Shown: in pieces, positions 54,485 to 64,000 of the stretch
How the letters are laid out: each line of letters begins with the position of its first letter
Numbering within the stretch: the stretch's first letter is position 1
NCBI GenBank assembly: GCA_018287875.1
Contig: JAGVVL010000018.1
Location: 2,224,501 to 2,288,500 of the forward strand
Source of the DNA: Nigrospora sphaerica
Lineage: Eukaryota; Ascomycota; Sordariomycetes; Amphisphaeriales; Apiosporaceae
Length of the DNA: 64,000 nt
Direction: 5' to 3'
Position numbers and translations under genes: made by a program
Notes under the pieces: model-generated
What the model saw: the letters and a program-made list of their open reading frames with translations, nothing else
Databases searched by the model: none
Told to the model about the DNA's origin: nothing

Positions 54485-57374
54485 AAATGGGCGAGATGAC
54501 TGGGTGCAAGGGGGAAGAGCAGGAAGTAGAGCGACGGCAAAGTAGATGGAGAGAATGACTGAGCTGGCAAGTGCCGAGTGGCAGGATCAGGAGTTGGGGG
54601 GATGGGGAAAGGAGCTTGGAAGCCGAAAGGGCGAACGACATCCGACCGGCGAGGAACGTCGAGGTAGCAGCCGGAAGCCAACGAGTATGATGCTTGAAGA
54701 ACGGGGTCAGGTGCGCGCTGCGGGTGGAAGCACCATGGTGTTTGAAGACACAGCTTGAGAGATGTGTTTCGGTTGCGAGAGCACGAGAGGGATAGGAAAG
54801 ATGGTGGCGAGGGGAATGGTGATGAGGAGGAGTGTTGTGGGTGTTTGCAGGTGCGGGATTGAAAGAGAAGGCAAGGGGAAGCAGGGAACAGAAAACCTCA
54901 GCTAGGATTCAATCCTGGGGTGCGCAGAGCTGGTGAGGCATCAAAATTGGGAAGGAGCTTCGGCCATGTCGTGGGCGAGGGGTAGGAACCGGGGCAAGGG
55001 CAGAGGGCTGGGGACTGACACCAGCACGCTCCGCAGGCCGGTCCGCCGGCCCTCCGGTGGTCCTTCGGCAGTCCTCCGGTACCCGCTCCGGTGTCCCCTC
55101 CGGTGTCTCTCCGGCATGGGAACAGTCGGGCAGCAGTCCAGCAGGTACTTTAGCAACCATAAGCAGCAACGAGAATGAGAGTGAATGACGGGGACTCTGC
55201 AGAGCAGCATCACAGACCTCTCACATGAAGTAGGCATGTCAGCATTAAGGGGTGAGAGCCATGGACAAAGTACACCAGGCCAAGCAGCTGAGAGTTATGG
55301 GTGAGGCTTGTTGGTGAAAGGGGCCAGAACCATAGGCACGGTTCGTGGGGGGATGTGCGCCATGACCGAGGGTTCAAGGAAGCGCCAAAGGCCGAGAGGG
55401 ACCCGGAAAAGGGGGCAAGAGTCATAGACGAGGTCCGTGAGAAGGCGAAGGCCATCAAAAAATTCCAGAAAGGGGTGATTTCCATCTGCAACTGGCTAAA
55501 GACACGGGCAAGCACCTCTTGGAATGGCCTCATAGACCATAAGGCTATCCAGAAGCCTGGCGGCATGTGACGTTGATGAGGCGCCACGAGTATTGTCTCA
55601 GCAACTTTCCAGGGTTGCCGTAGTTGCAAGGCTGAGAGTCAGAGCAGCTGTAAGGTGAAATGCCATTGTGATGCATTCATTGTGATGATGCATGCGTCGA
55701 GCGTTTGCTTCCAAGCGGATCTGAGGCCGGTCTCATAGCAGCCCTTGGTGTGACTGAGGCGACGAAGCCACTTCGTTATTCGACCTCAAAGGGAATGCTC
55801 TTGCCCCAGCCACTGCCAGATCTCGAAGGATCCAGAGGGGTGTCTTGAGTCCAGGATAATGCCAGGTCAACCAGAGCACCCAGCAACAGTTGACCTTTGG
55901 GGGTACTTCAAGTTGGTGACACGCAGCTGGCTGAGCCGAATATCCAATGCCGATATGGCCAAGCCAGTACAGGTGCGCGAGAATTCACCGCTCGCTCCTT
56001 TGCAAGCCCCTTCTCGTAGAAGAGCGATATGCCATTTGCTGCGACAGAGTATGCGTTCCCTGCTCGTCCATAACTAAGGAGAAGGCACCAGGCTTTACTT
56101 GGTTTTTGCAGGCTGCCTTTGAGCACGCAATGCCGCAGTCGTAGTTCAGGGTGCATAAATGGAAACTCCCATTCTGCCCAGGTCGAAAATGTCCATCAAC
56201 ACATGGGCACATGTTTCGGCGGCTGATTGATGAATCCACAGTCAGCTCAATACCTGACTTTGGCCGGGCTTTCGTCGCATGTCGCACACTTCAGCCCACG
56301 GGGGGAACAAGGGGCAATTGAGAACCATCTTGTCTGCTGTAGCCTGCAGCCAGACATATGCATCTGGCCGGGCACCAGGCCGTATGGGCCGCAATCCTTC
56401 CGGGAACAGAAAGAGACCCCATTGCGTCCGTCTGGGCAAGGCTTCATTCATCTGTCGCTAGGGCGATTCCGGATAGATTAGGACTTCCTGCGTGGCCTCC
56501 ACGATGCCCTGAAGTCCGAGAGGCTATCCATATCGGTCGAATAAGGCCCTTTCAGCAGCCAACGGGCCGGGTATCCTCCATGGTCCGCCTTGGGTCTCCG
56601 TTGAGTTGCTGGGTAGGTCATCGAGGGAAACCCGCCTACTTGAGCACAGCACAGATTCCGGCGAAGGTCCGATAAGCCCATGCCGCCTTCCTCATAATGC
56701 AACAAACAGAAACAGACAGAGGTACACTTGGCTTTAGGTACTTAAAGCCCCAAAGTCATTCGAAGAAGGGGTTCCAACCGCTAGAGGAGGGGAGTCGGCT
56801 CTTTGCACAAAGTTCAGTGTAGATGCATAGGGCAGATGCTGACACAAGAAAAATCGGTGACGAATCAAGAGGCGGCTTGGAAGAGGTGCCCCTTTGAAGA
56901 CACGCTAGTACATAGATGGTTGGAAATGCAGCTTCCGCTTTCAAGTGGCATATCGGCTAAACCATGGCTCAGCTCGAATAATCAGAGCGCGTATAGATAC
57001 TGAGGTACGCCTCACACATGAGGAACCTGAATACACGCTGCCGGGACTTGTCAGTCTATTTAAACGGTTTGGGCAATCCGATATGTATAAGAGACCTCAC
57101 TTTACAGGATATCATTTGCTGGAATCCAGTCTCTTCTCGTGGGTGGTCCAGAACAGATTGGCGGTATAGGACGCCAGGTCGTACAAGTACATGGGTACAT
57201 AGAAGACGTATACGAGTACCTGTTCCACCTTCTGGGCCAGCCACGTGGGAGCGGCTCTGGCCCTTCAGCTGGCATCGTTTTCCCCTAATATTGCGGGAGG
57301 AGGCAATCCCACCGTTCTCTTCACCCAGAGCAACCAATTTCACATCATCCGGCCTCTTCTTTTGGAAAGCCAAC
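54485..57374. other. Large intergenic stretch upstream of the DNMT5-type gene
   Basis: 2.9 kb between divergent genes. It contains a CTCCGG repeat cluster (55052-55114) and a short signal-peptide-like frame on the minus strand (55598-55666) that ends at a stop. The 56-57 kb part has only short frames. No gene is supported. Confidence 0.5.
55052..55114. repeat. Five CTCCGG words in 63 bp
   Basis: CTCCGG starts at 55052, 55074, 55086, 55098 and 55109, so four of them are spaced 11-12 bp, about one helical turn. They lie about 570-630 bp upstream of the DNMT5-type start codon. They could be a regulator-binding array or a simple degenerate repeat. Confidence 0.6.
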
Positions 57375-58772
57375 ATGGGCTCCATTCTCGAATCTACGGA
57401 TGTCAAAAACAAGCTGGAGGACTTGTCGGGAGTGGTCGTCAAGCCAGGCGAGAACCCCTACAATGCCCTGATAGATATGTGCAACGATGAGCCGGTAGGT
57501 CCCGCCGTCTCCTTCTGTCGGAATCCAGGTAGGTGGTTGCAAGTGACGGGGTGCCAGGAACCAGCCGAGAGATGGCCGGACGGAACAAGCCATCCTTGCT
57601 GGCCAGCGACGTTGTGATCCCCACCCACCTGGTGGCTAGGGTAGCCCCGGCGGAAGGCAAGCATTGTACTCGCTATGGATGAGCTTGGGAGCTGCCTTTG
57701 CACATGTGGGATTGGAGTTGACGCCAGGTACAGAAGCAGATACAGGCGCTCTACGCCACTCACCGCCTCAAGCGCAATGCACAGCAGAAGGAGAAGTTTC
57801 TGTCCGACGACTTCAAGGAGCTGATTATCGACCCGTATCTGCTGAGGCTCGAGAATCCGGAGATCGAGCCGGGCTTCAAGGACCAGAGATACTGCATGAC
57901 GTTTTGGGGTCGTCCTCCGATCCACGTGCTTGAGCTTGCAGAGCAGGTCCAGAAGAGGCTGCAAGCCGCTGCCTCCAGTAAGTGACACCGCAACTCAGCT
58001 GCTATCCCCGGATTCGACTCGGATCGGTGTCCCTCTGTATGGCCACAGAAGTCTTCCTCGGGCAAAGACGTTGCATTGGCTTCCATTCGCGTCGGTTGCC
58101 CATGTATCGCCCAACCTTACCTCTCTTTCCGTGGCGTACACGGTACGTTGGCTCACAATAAGGCCAGGCATTTGGCTCATGCCGACCCACCGCATGCACA
58201 TCACGACCATCGAGCTGGCCTTTAGCCGAACTGCAGAGGAGATAGACGCCATCAAGTCCAGCTTGGGCGCAGCCATCCCGGTGGTAGCGAATTATACGTA
58301 CCGGAACCGGGCCCGCCTGGTCAAGCCCATGGTCTCCTACGACCTGTCGGCGTTCGCCCTTTCATTCCTGCCTGCCTGCGGGGAGCCGGGTCTGTCGCCG
58401 CCGCCCGTGGCACCGGATAGCGCCGAGGCCGTTCAGCAAGGCGACCAATACACATACCACCATCTCAGACGGGACATGTGGAATCTGGCCAAGGACGCAG
58501 GCGTTGCCATCGACTCGCGGTACATCGTACCCAGTGCACACATCACCTTGGGCCGTTACCTGACGGACAAGGAGCATGCCACCCCAGAGCAGAGGCAGAA
58601 ATGGGTCGAAGCTATCGACAACATCAACAAGTGGCTGGAGACGGAGGTCTGGGGAAATCCGAACGGACTCATCGGTGAGTGGGTTGTCGGCCAGGAAGCG
58701 GGCCTGGACGTGCGAGTCGGGACGTTGTGGTACGGGGGCGGCCGGACGGTTCTCCGGGGAGAAGGGTTCTAA
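57375..58772 (+). CDS. 2H phosphoesterase-like protein (RNA ligase / cyclic phosphodiesterase fold)
   Basis: Three exons, 57375-57494, 57728-57977 and 58168-58772, give 324 residues. The introns are long for this window (233 and 190 bp), but phases match and donors GTAGGT and GTAAGT are good; branch sites are weaker. Two H-x-T motifs in related contexts, HRMHITTIEL (H134, T136) and SAHITLGRY (H248, T250), are the defining pair of the 2H superfamily, whose members open 2',3'-cyclic phosphates or hydrolyse RNA ends. The first 120 residues (NPYNALIDMCNDEP, then KQIQALYATHRLKRNAQQ) are helical and charged. RYCMTFWGRPP precedes the catalytic half. No targeting signal is visible. Substrate is unknown. 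The intron placement, especially the first acceptor at 57727, is the least certain part. Confidence 0.75.
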
Positions 58773-59152
58773 GACGTTTTGCTGCATTCCTCGATTTAAC
58801 CAGTACAAGACGTAGACTGAAGACATCCCGGTATAGAACAAACAGCACATTCCCACGACCAGCCCCATCGCCAATTCCCTAGGGGCATGCGATGTGCGAC
58901 ATGCATCATGCAAAGTCACAGTGGTATTTCGCCGAGACGTGTTCCAAGAGGTATTTTGTTCATGATCGTAAACCAGCCAAGACCCAACTCTGAATTTTGG
59001 TAGCGAAGACCCGGCTTTATTTGACCTATGCCCTGCTACATTGTGTTCCTCAACCGGGGATCAGTACTCCTGTCGCCAGTATTTCCGGTGGTGTAAACCC
59101 GAATCCATATGCATGAATGATGAACGTGAGAGGCCCAAAATGGGAAATGCGT
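58773..59152. other. Intergenic between convergent genes
   Basis: Short 3' flanks of the 2H gene and of eL42. Nothing else seen. Confidence 0.5.
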
Positions 59153-60234
59153 TTAGAACACCAGAGCAGCACCCTTCGTCTTCTTGTCACCACTGTTGAT
59201 ACGGTTAGCTTGCGTGCATGGAGAAGCCCCAGGGGCGACGCGGAGGCAACGTACCCGAGCTCGAAGTGCTTGCAGCGCTTCAGGGCCAGCTGCATCTTGG
59301 TCTTGCAAGACACGCACTCCAGACGCAACACGACCTTCTTGGTGGTCTTAGCCTTCTTGTGGAAGACAGGCTTGGTCTGACCACCGTAACCGGACTGCTT
59401 GCGGTCGTAACGTCTCTTTCCCTGAGCGAAGAGCGAAGCCTACAGAGGTCATGTTAGTATTGAGCGTGATGGGCTCTGCTGCCGCGCGGGGCTGGGGGCA
59501 AAAGCCACGGCAGCAGAAGGTTTGGAATGTACTAACCTTGCCAGCCTTGTACTGGGTGACCTTGTGCTGGGTCTGAAATAGCTGTCAGAAACTGCTGGGC
59601 GTATATGATGACGTGCTGCATGTGCCACGCCCAATCGCTTTACGCCAGGGGGGGGAGACTGGGGGCGATGCCTCGAGCAACTCCGATTCTCCCAAGGCTG
59701 CGATGGGCCAAGTGTTGCTTGCGTCGTCACAAATGGCGCTGAGCGCGCTCGGAGAGACTTACGTGCTTGCGGCACTCCTTGCCCTTGCAGTAGGTCTTAC
59801 GGGTCTTGGGAATGTTAACCTGTACGAGACTTCAGTCAGCAGGTCTGCATGGTTTCGTGACGACAAATAGCTGTGTCCCAAGCGTGCACAGCATCCAAAG
59901 CAAGTGCCGGTCGAGGTATTCGTTCGCATCGAGGCGACTGTTGGACTGGGCGCGCGAGGTGGGTGCTCGCTTCAAGTGTTGCGCCGGCGCCGGATCGCAG
60001 GGTTGGTGAACAGCAGTCGTTGTCGTCGGAGTTGGTAGTTCGGCCGAGATTTCCAGGCTCCGCGTGCGGTTTTCCCACCATCCTTCCGTCGGTTCGCTCG
60101 TTCCTCTGTCGCTCGATACCCATCGCGATGCCCTCGTTTGCAGTCGGTCGCCACATTGCAGGTGGCCCGTCGTCTCGCTTGTCGTCCATCGCAAAGGAAA
60201 CATTCACAATCTCATGCATTTCAGTACGTACCAT
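59153..60234 (-). CDS. rpl42: 60S ribosomal protein eL42 (L44/L36a family)
   Basis: Five coding exons, 60234-60232 (only the ATG), 59819-59763, 59572-59537, 59439-59255 and 59192-59153, give 106 residues, the exact family length. The protein reads [19 protein letters not shown], then [32 protein letters not shown] and [20 protein letters not shown], ending [15 protein letters not shown]. The CxxxxC and CxxC pairs form the zinc-ribbon of this protein, which sits near the tRNA E site of the large subunit. Introns are 412, 190, 97 and 62 bp; three have clean branch sites (CTGAC, TACTAAC). Many introns with a long first one next to ATG is common for fungal ribosomal-protein genes and often aids expression. 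Confidence 0.95.
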
Positions 60235-62219
60235 CTTGGCGGCTTCTCACGGAACTGCTCTCGAAAGGGGTGGTCGTTGATCGGTGGGCGTTGGGCGTGA
60301 AGGATATGAGGTCAAGAAATTCCGAAAGACTGGCTGGTTAATTTTTGGCAAGTGTGTGTGGTTTGCCCTCCAGGGCTAATTCTCTTTTTGGAGAGGGGTG
60401 GGTTTCCCGGCCTGCCATTGGCTCACAATCGGCTGTCAAGCCACACATCGAGTGGTCAGCCACGCTTACCGCTTGCTTGGTCGGGTTGTGCAGCCTAGCA
60501 AGATTGGTTATCGCGTTGGCGGACTGCACTGCACTGCACCTTCGCTCAGATCGAGTGCGTCTGTCACGAGCGCCGGGTTGTCTAGGTGCTTGGCTCGGCT
60601 TGGCTCTTTTCCAGTCCCTCTCCCGTTGGATCTAGCCGCACCTTGTGGAAAACTGCATGCCAACATGGCAAACGGGATCCTCTGCTATTTGCGGCCAGCT
60701 GACCGCACTCCCCTGCTGAAGAAACAGGCAAGCCAAAGAGCGCATCACGCCGGTCAGGTCCCATGATCTGCTGAGCGTCCAAAACACTATGTTACACACT
60801 GATGAGAAGCCTTGCTCCATATCCCGGAAGCAACGAGTACTTGGGCTGGAATTTAGGCAGTAGAGGGTCAATCAATCCTTGCTTCCACGTATTGCCAGAA
60901 TAGTTTGTCTTGTACCAATCCATCGGTGTCCAGCCGGCGACGGTAAAGTAACGCATGGCATCCTGTGCGTTTCGATAGTTATCAACTCAGGGAATCCGCG
61001 ACAGACTCACTAGCAGAGGACTGCAGTTACTCCCTAGTGGCAGTCGTAGAAGCCCTTGCAACCGGGGCGTACGTCAGCCTACCATGTCGTCAATGCAATG
61101 GACTGCCTCAGCTCCTTGGCGAGATCCGGAATACGGACCGCGTACCGGGAACTCCACACGGGAGGGCGAATCCGCCGCGGTCGACGAGTCGCCCGTCCGA
61201 TAGGAATCCGAAGACTGTCACAACAGTCGAGGCGGGGGCCGCTCGCGGAGGCTCTTGGGCTGATGTGCTCCTCCGATGGACGGTGACCAACTCGGCGATG
61301 CAGGCAATGACAAACGAGGGCCACTCGCACACACCCTTCGGGTACGGGCCTCCACCCAACGAAACGGCGGTGCTAGGTCGGGAGCAAACCGGAAATAAAC
61401 GATTGGCAGCGGTCTCCGCCCTCCCTCGCTGCAGGACCGTTGGCGCATGGCAGACGCAGCCACGCCGCGGTCCCTATCTTCCCACCTGTGCTCAATGTTG
61501 CTGATTCGGAAGTTGCTGGCTGACCAGGAGGGCCAGTGCTGACAGCAGGTCTCTCCTTGTGCTCTGCAGACGGGACCAGTGCCTGGAAGAAGACACGCGA
61601 ATTCGGCATTGTTGCCGACACTACCTCGGACATGTCGGGCCAAAAATGGGAAACCTGGGCGCACGCCGCCCCCTTGCCACCAGGCCTGCCAGGTCGCTAT
61701 GCCGCATCAAGCAGTTGCAATCCGCCCGTCACCGATCTTCGGCATACATGACCGTTGGTTGCCGTTTTTCTCCCAAGAGTGGAGACTCGGGTAAGAGTCA
61801 AGCAATTTAGAGACGGCATCGGGAGGTGGATCGGGGCATCTGGACCGTGAGGAACGAGTATAAGGGAACCGGCTTTCCCATGCTTGTCGCCGCCGGAGTA
61901 AGTACGGGTGATGGCCGGTGTTGCCTTGCTTACGCAGTACATCACGAACCCGATCTCCCCGCGAGCCGTCTTATTACCATCGGCCGTTCCTGACAAGATA
62001 CCAGTGGGTCTCCGGCCACTTTCTCAGGCCCACCACACCTGGATGACAGAGTCGGTCTGCGGTCACGAGAGTTGCTGCCCCGAAGAAACTCTTGCTCTGT
62101 TTTTTCTTTCCGAAACTCGCTCGTGGGGCGGGTTTCCTTGTTACTATAAGAAGACCGTTAAAGAATGACATTGCTGTCGTATCCAAACTTCTTGAACGGA
62201 CCAACAAATCTTTGCCTTG
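60235..62219. other. Intergenic between divergent eL42 and MFS genes
   Basis: 2 kb with no supported gene. The first 100 bp are the eL42 leader. Open frames of 148-179 codons near 60965-61664 occur on both strands over the same DNA and have no recognisable features. Confidence 0.5.
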
Positions 62220-64000
62220 ATGTCCGCCGCTAGACCAGCGAACGAAGGGCTTCCTGGCCATGGTCTAGGGAGCCTCCACGACCGCGCCGGTGACCACAGC
62301 TCGTCGTCCTCGCACGCCGACACCGAGTCGGACCACGGGGTTACGCACGAGGATGACCTGGGACGATGCTCGACCCACCACTCGATGGGACCGGACGCCC
62401 CTATCGAGAACCGCGAGTCGACCGTGGAGATCCCGGACGAGGTGTATGATAGGTTGCCGAGCCACCGGAAACTCATCATTGTTGGCCTGCTCTCCTTCTG
62501 CTCGTTCCTGGCTCCGATATCAAGCACCTCGGTACTCGCCGCGACGCCCGAGGTGGCTGCCGAGTACCACACGACGGGGTCCATCATCAACTTGTCGAAT
62601 GCCTTTTACATGTTGTTCATGGGCTTGTCCCCTCTATTCTGGGGGCCGCTGAGTCAAGTCTACGGACGGAGGCCGGTGAGTTCGCGCATGCCCTTGGCGA
62701 CGGGCACAAGGCTAACAGGGCGAGCCAGATCACCATCGTCACCGCTGTCGCTTTCCTCGCCTGCAGCATCGGGACGGCGCTTGCGCCCAACCTGGCGGCG
62801 TTCTTCGTCTTCCGGATCCTCACCGCTTTCGAGGGGACATCATTCATCCTGGTGGGATCTTCTGTGATAGGGTAAGCCAGCGCGCTGCTCGTCGCGACAT
62901 GCGTCACCTCCCGGGCCAAGCTCAACTTCGTGAACAGTGATATGTACCGGGCGACCGAAAGAGCCACGGCTCTCGGCTGGTTCCTGTCCGGCACCCTTAT
63001 CGGCCCGGCCTTTGGCCCCTTTCTCGGCGGCATCATCGTGACTTATGTGTCGTGGAGAGTCATCTTTTGGCTTCAGACTGGTCTGGCTGTCGTCGCCGCC
63101 GTGGGCGCCTTCTTCCTCTTGCCCGAGACCATCTACCATAAGAAGGCCGATGACCTCGTGGGCCACAGCGGCATGGAGAAGACGAAAATTCTAGCCGGCA
63201 TGATCAACCCTTGGCGGGTCGTCCGCCTGTGGGAATATCCCAATCTTTTCCTCGCGGGTCTGGCCAGCGCCAGTCTCCTGTTCAACAGTAAGCAACTCTC
63301 GGTGTACTCCATCGCCCCTTTCGTCAGTGCCTCTTGGCTCGTACCCCCGCTACTTCTTGTTTCCGCTCTACATGGCCGAGAAAGACGCCGTATAGCGCTC
63401 TACGACAACCTGTTAGGGAGATGGCTGACCTGAGCCGTGCAGTGTACTCACTACTGGCGCCTATTAGATACGTCTTGAACCCGCGGTTCAACCTGACGAC
63501 GCCGATGCAGGGAGGCTTGTTCTACCTGGCGCCCGGCGCCGGCTATCTGATCGGGACGTTCTTCGGCGGACGGTACGCTGATTACATTGTCAAAAAGTAC
63601 ATCGAAAAGCGAGGAATGCGGGTGCCCGAGGACCGCCTGTACTCGTCGCTCCCGTTCATGGGTCTTGTGGTACCGGCCTGCATCCTCATCTATGGGTGGT
63701 GCGTCGAGTTCGACCGGGGCGGCATCCCGCTCGTGGTCATTGTGCTGTTCCTGCAGGGCTTCGCGCAGCTCTTTTGCTTCCCCTCGCTCAACACGTACTG
63801 CCTGGACGTGATGCCGACGCGGTCGGGGGAGGTGGTGGCCGGCAACTACGTGATCCGGTACATTTTCGCCTGCGCCGGGACGGCGGCGGTGCTGCCGGGC
63901 ATTCAAGCCATCGGCGTCGGGTGGTTCTCCACCATCAGCGTCTTCTTCCTGCTCTTCGGGGTCCTGTGCACCTTCGCCACCATCAAGCGCGGAAAGGCCT
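62220..64000 (+). CDS. MFS multidrug transporter, DHA1 family (partial, cut by window end)
   Basis: Four exons so far, 62220-62675, 62729-62871, 62938-63287 and 63443 to the right edge, give 502 residues with the 3' end missing. Introns are 53, 66 and 155 bp and in phase. Spliced landmarks of this group are STSVLAATPEVAAEYHTTGS, SQVYGRRPITIVTA (motif A type), FRILTAFEGTSFILVGSSVI, GDMYRATERATALGWFLSGT, GPAFGPFLGGIIV (motif C of antiporters), and FNMYSLLAPIRYVLNPRFNL. Twelve segments are expected; the window ends inside the last ones (STISVFFLLFGVLCTFATIK). The 70-residue N-terminus is acidic/His/Ser-rich and cytosolic. Members export drugs or organic acids with protons at the plasma membrane. 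Substrate is unknown. Confidence 0.9.

Noticed and set aside
54909..55169. 86-codon minus-strand frame with TPEG/TPER words
   Set aside because: The pattern comes from the CTCCGG repeat array; no signal, domain or splice evidence.
55210..55629. 139-codon minus-strand frame, Trp/Phe-rich, and the 89-codon + strand frame opposite it
   Set aside because: Neither has a recognisable domain or splice support; they are mirror readings of the same DNA and cannot be told apart.
60965..61504. 179-codon + strand frame between eL42 and the DHA1 gene
   Set aside because: Overlaps minus-strand frames of similar length; no motif and no plausible start or splice context.

Overview
The window looks like chromosomal DNA of a filamentous ascomycete (Pezizomycotina, most likely a Sordariomycete). 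The genes are GC-rich. They are broken by short introns, mostly 53-130 bp, with GTRNGT-type donors, CTRAC/CTAAC branch points and YAG acceptors. They are separated by 0.4-3.5 kb of intergenic DNA carrying homopolymer runs and TACCTAGGTA-like motifs. I rebuilt every multi-exon model by hand from splice signals and reading-frame continuity; none has transcript support.

Layout. 1-3.5 kb: no gene. 3.5-7.0 kb, minus strand: a repeat-rich, proline-rich, predicted GPI-anchored wall protein, then an ORM/ORMDL sphingolipid regulator. 9.4-14.1 kb, plus: an AIR1/2-type zinc-knuckle protein (TRAMP complex) and an anion:cation-symporter MFS transporter. 16.8-19.6 kb, plus: a C2H2 zinc-finger/coiled-coil protein with one 723-bp intron. 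20.7-22.5 kb, minus: a DEAD-box helicase of the MSS116/CYT-19 type. 24.4-27.5 kb, plus: a secreted CREG-like split-barrel protein and an MFSD10/TETRAN-like MFS transporter. 30.5-34.3 kb, plus: a seven-segment membrane protein with seven exons and a proline/alanine-rich protein. 37.1-43.8 kb, plus: a 14-segment DHA2 drug-efflux MFS transporter and a high-affinity-type hexose transporter. 44.7 kb, minus: a small, possibly myristoylated proline-rich protein. 45.8 kb, plus: ureidoglycolate lyase. 47.3-54.5 kb, minus: a 2,367-residue DNMT5-type protein (DNA methyltransferase, RING and SNF2 ATPase in one chain). 57.4-58.8 kb, plus: a 2H-phosphoesterase-like protein. 59.2-60.2 kb, minus: ribosomal protein eL42. 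62.2 kb to the right edge, plus: a DHA1 MFS multidrug transporter, cut by the window end.

The genes do not form an obvious pathway or metabolite cluster. Five of the seventeen are MFS transporters of four or five different subfamilies. Ureidoglycolate lyase and the Dal5-like transporter could both serve purine-derived nitrogen use, but they lie 32 kb apart. The most notable locus is the DNMT5-type gene: it joins a cytosine methyltransferase module with an altered motif IV, a Cys cluster, a divergent SNF2 ATPase, a SAP-like helix-turn-helix and a RING finger.
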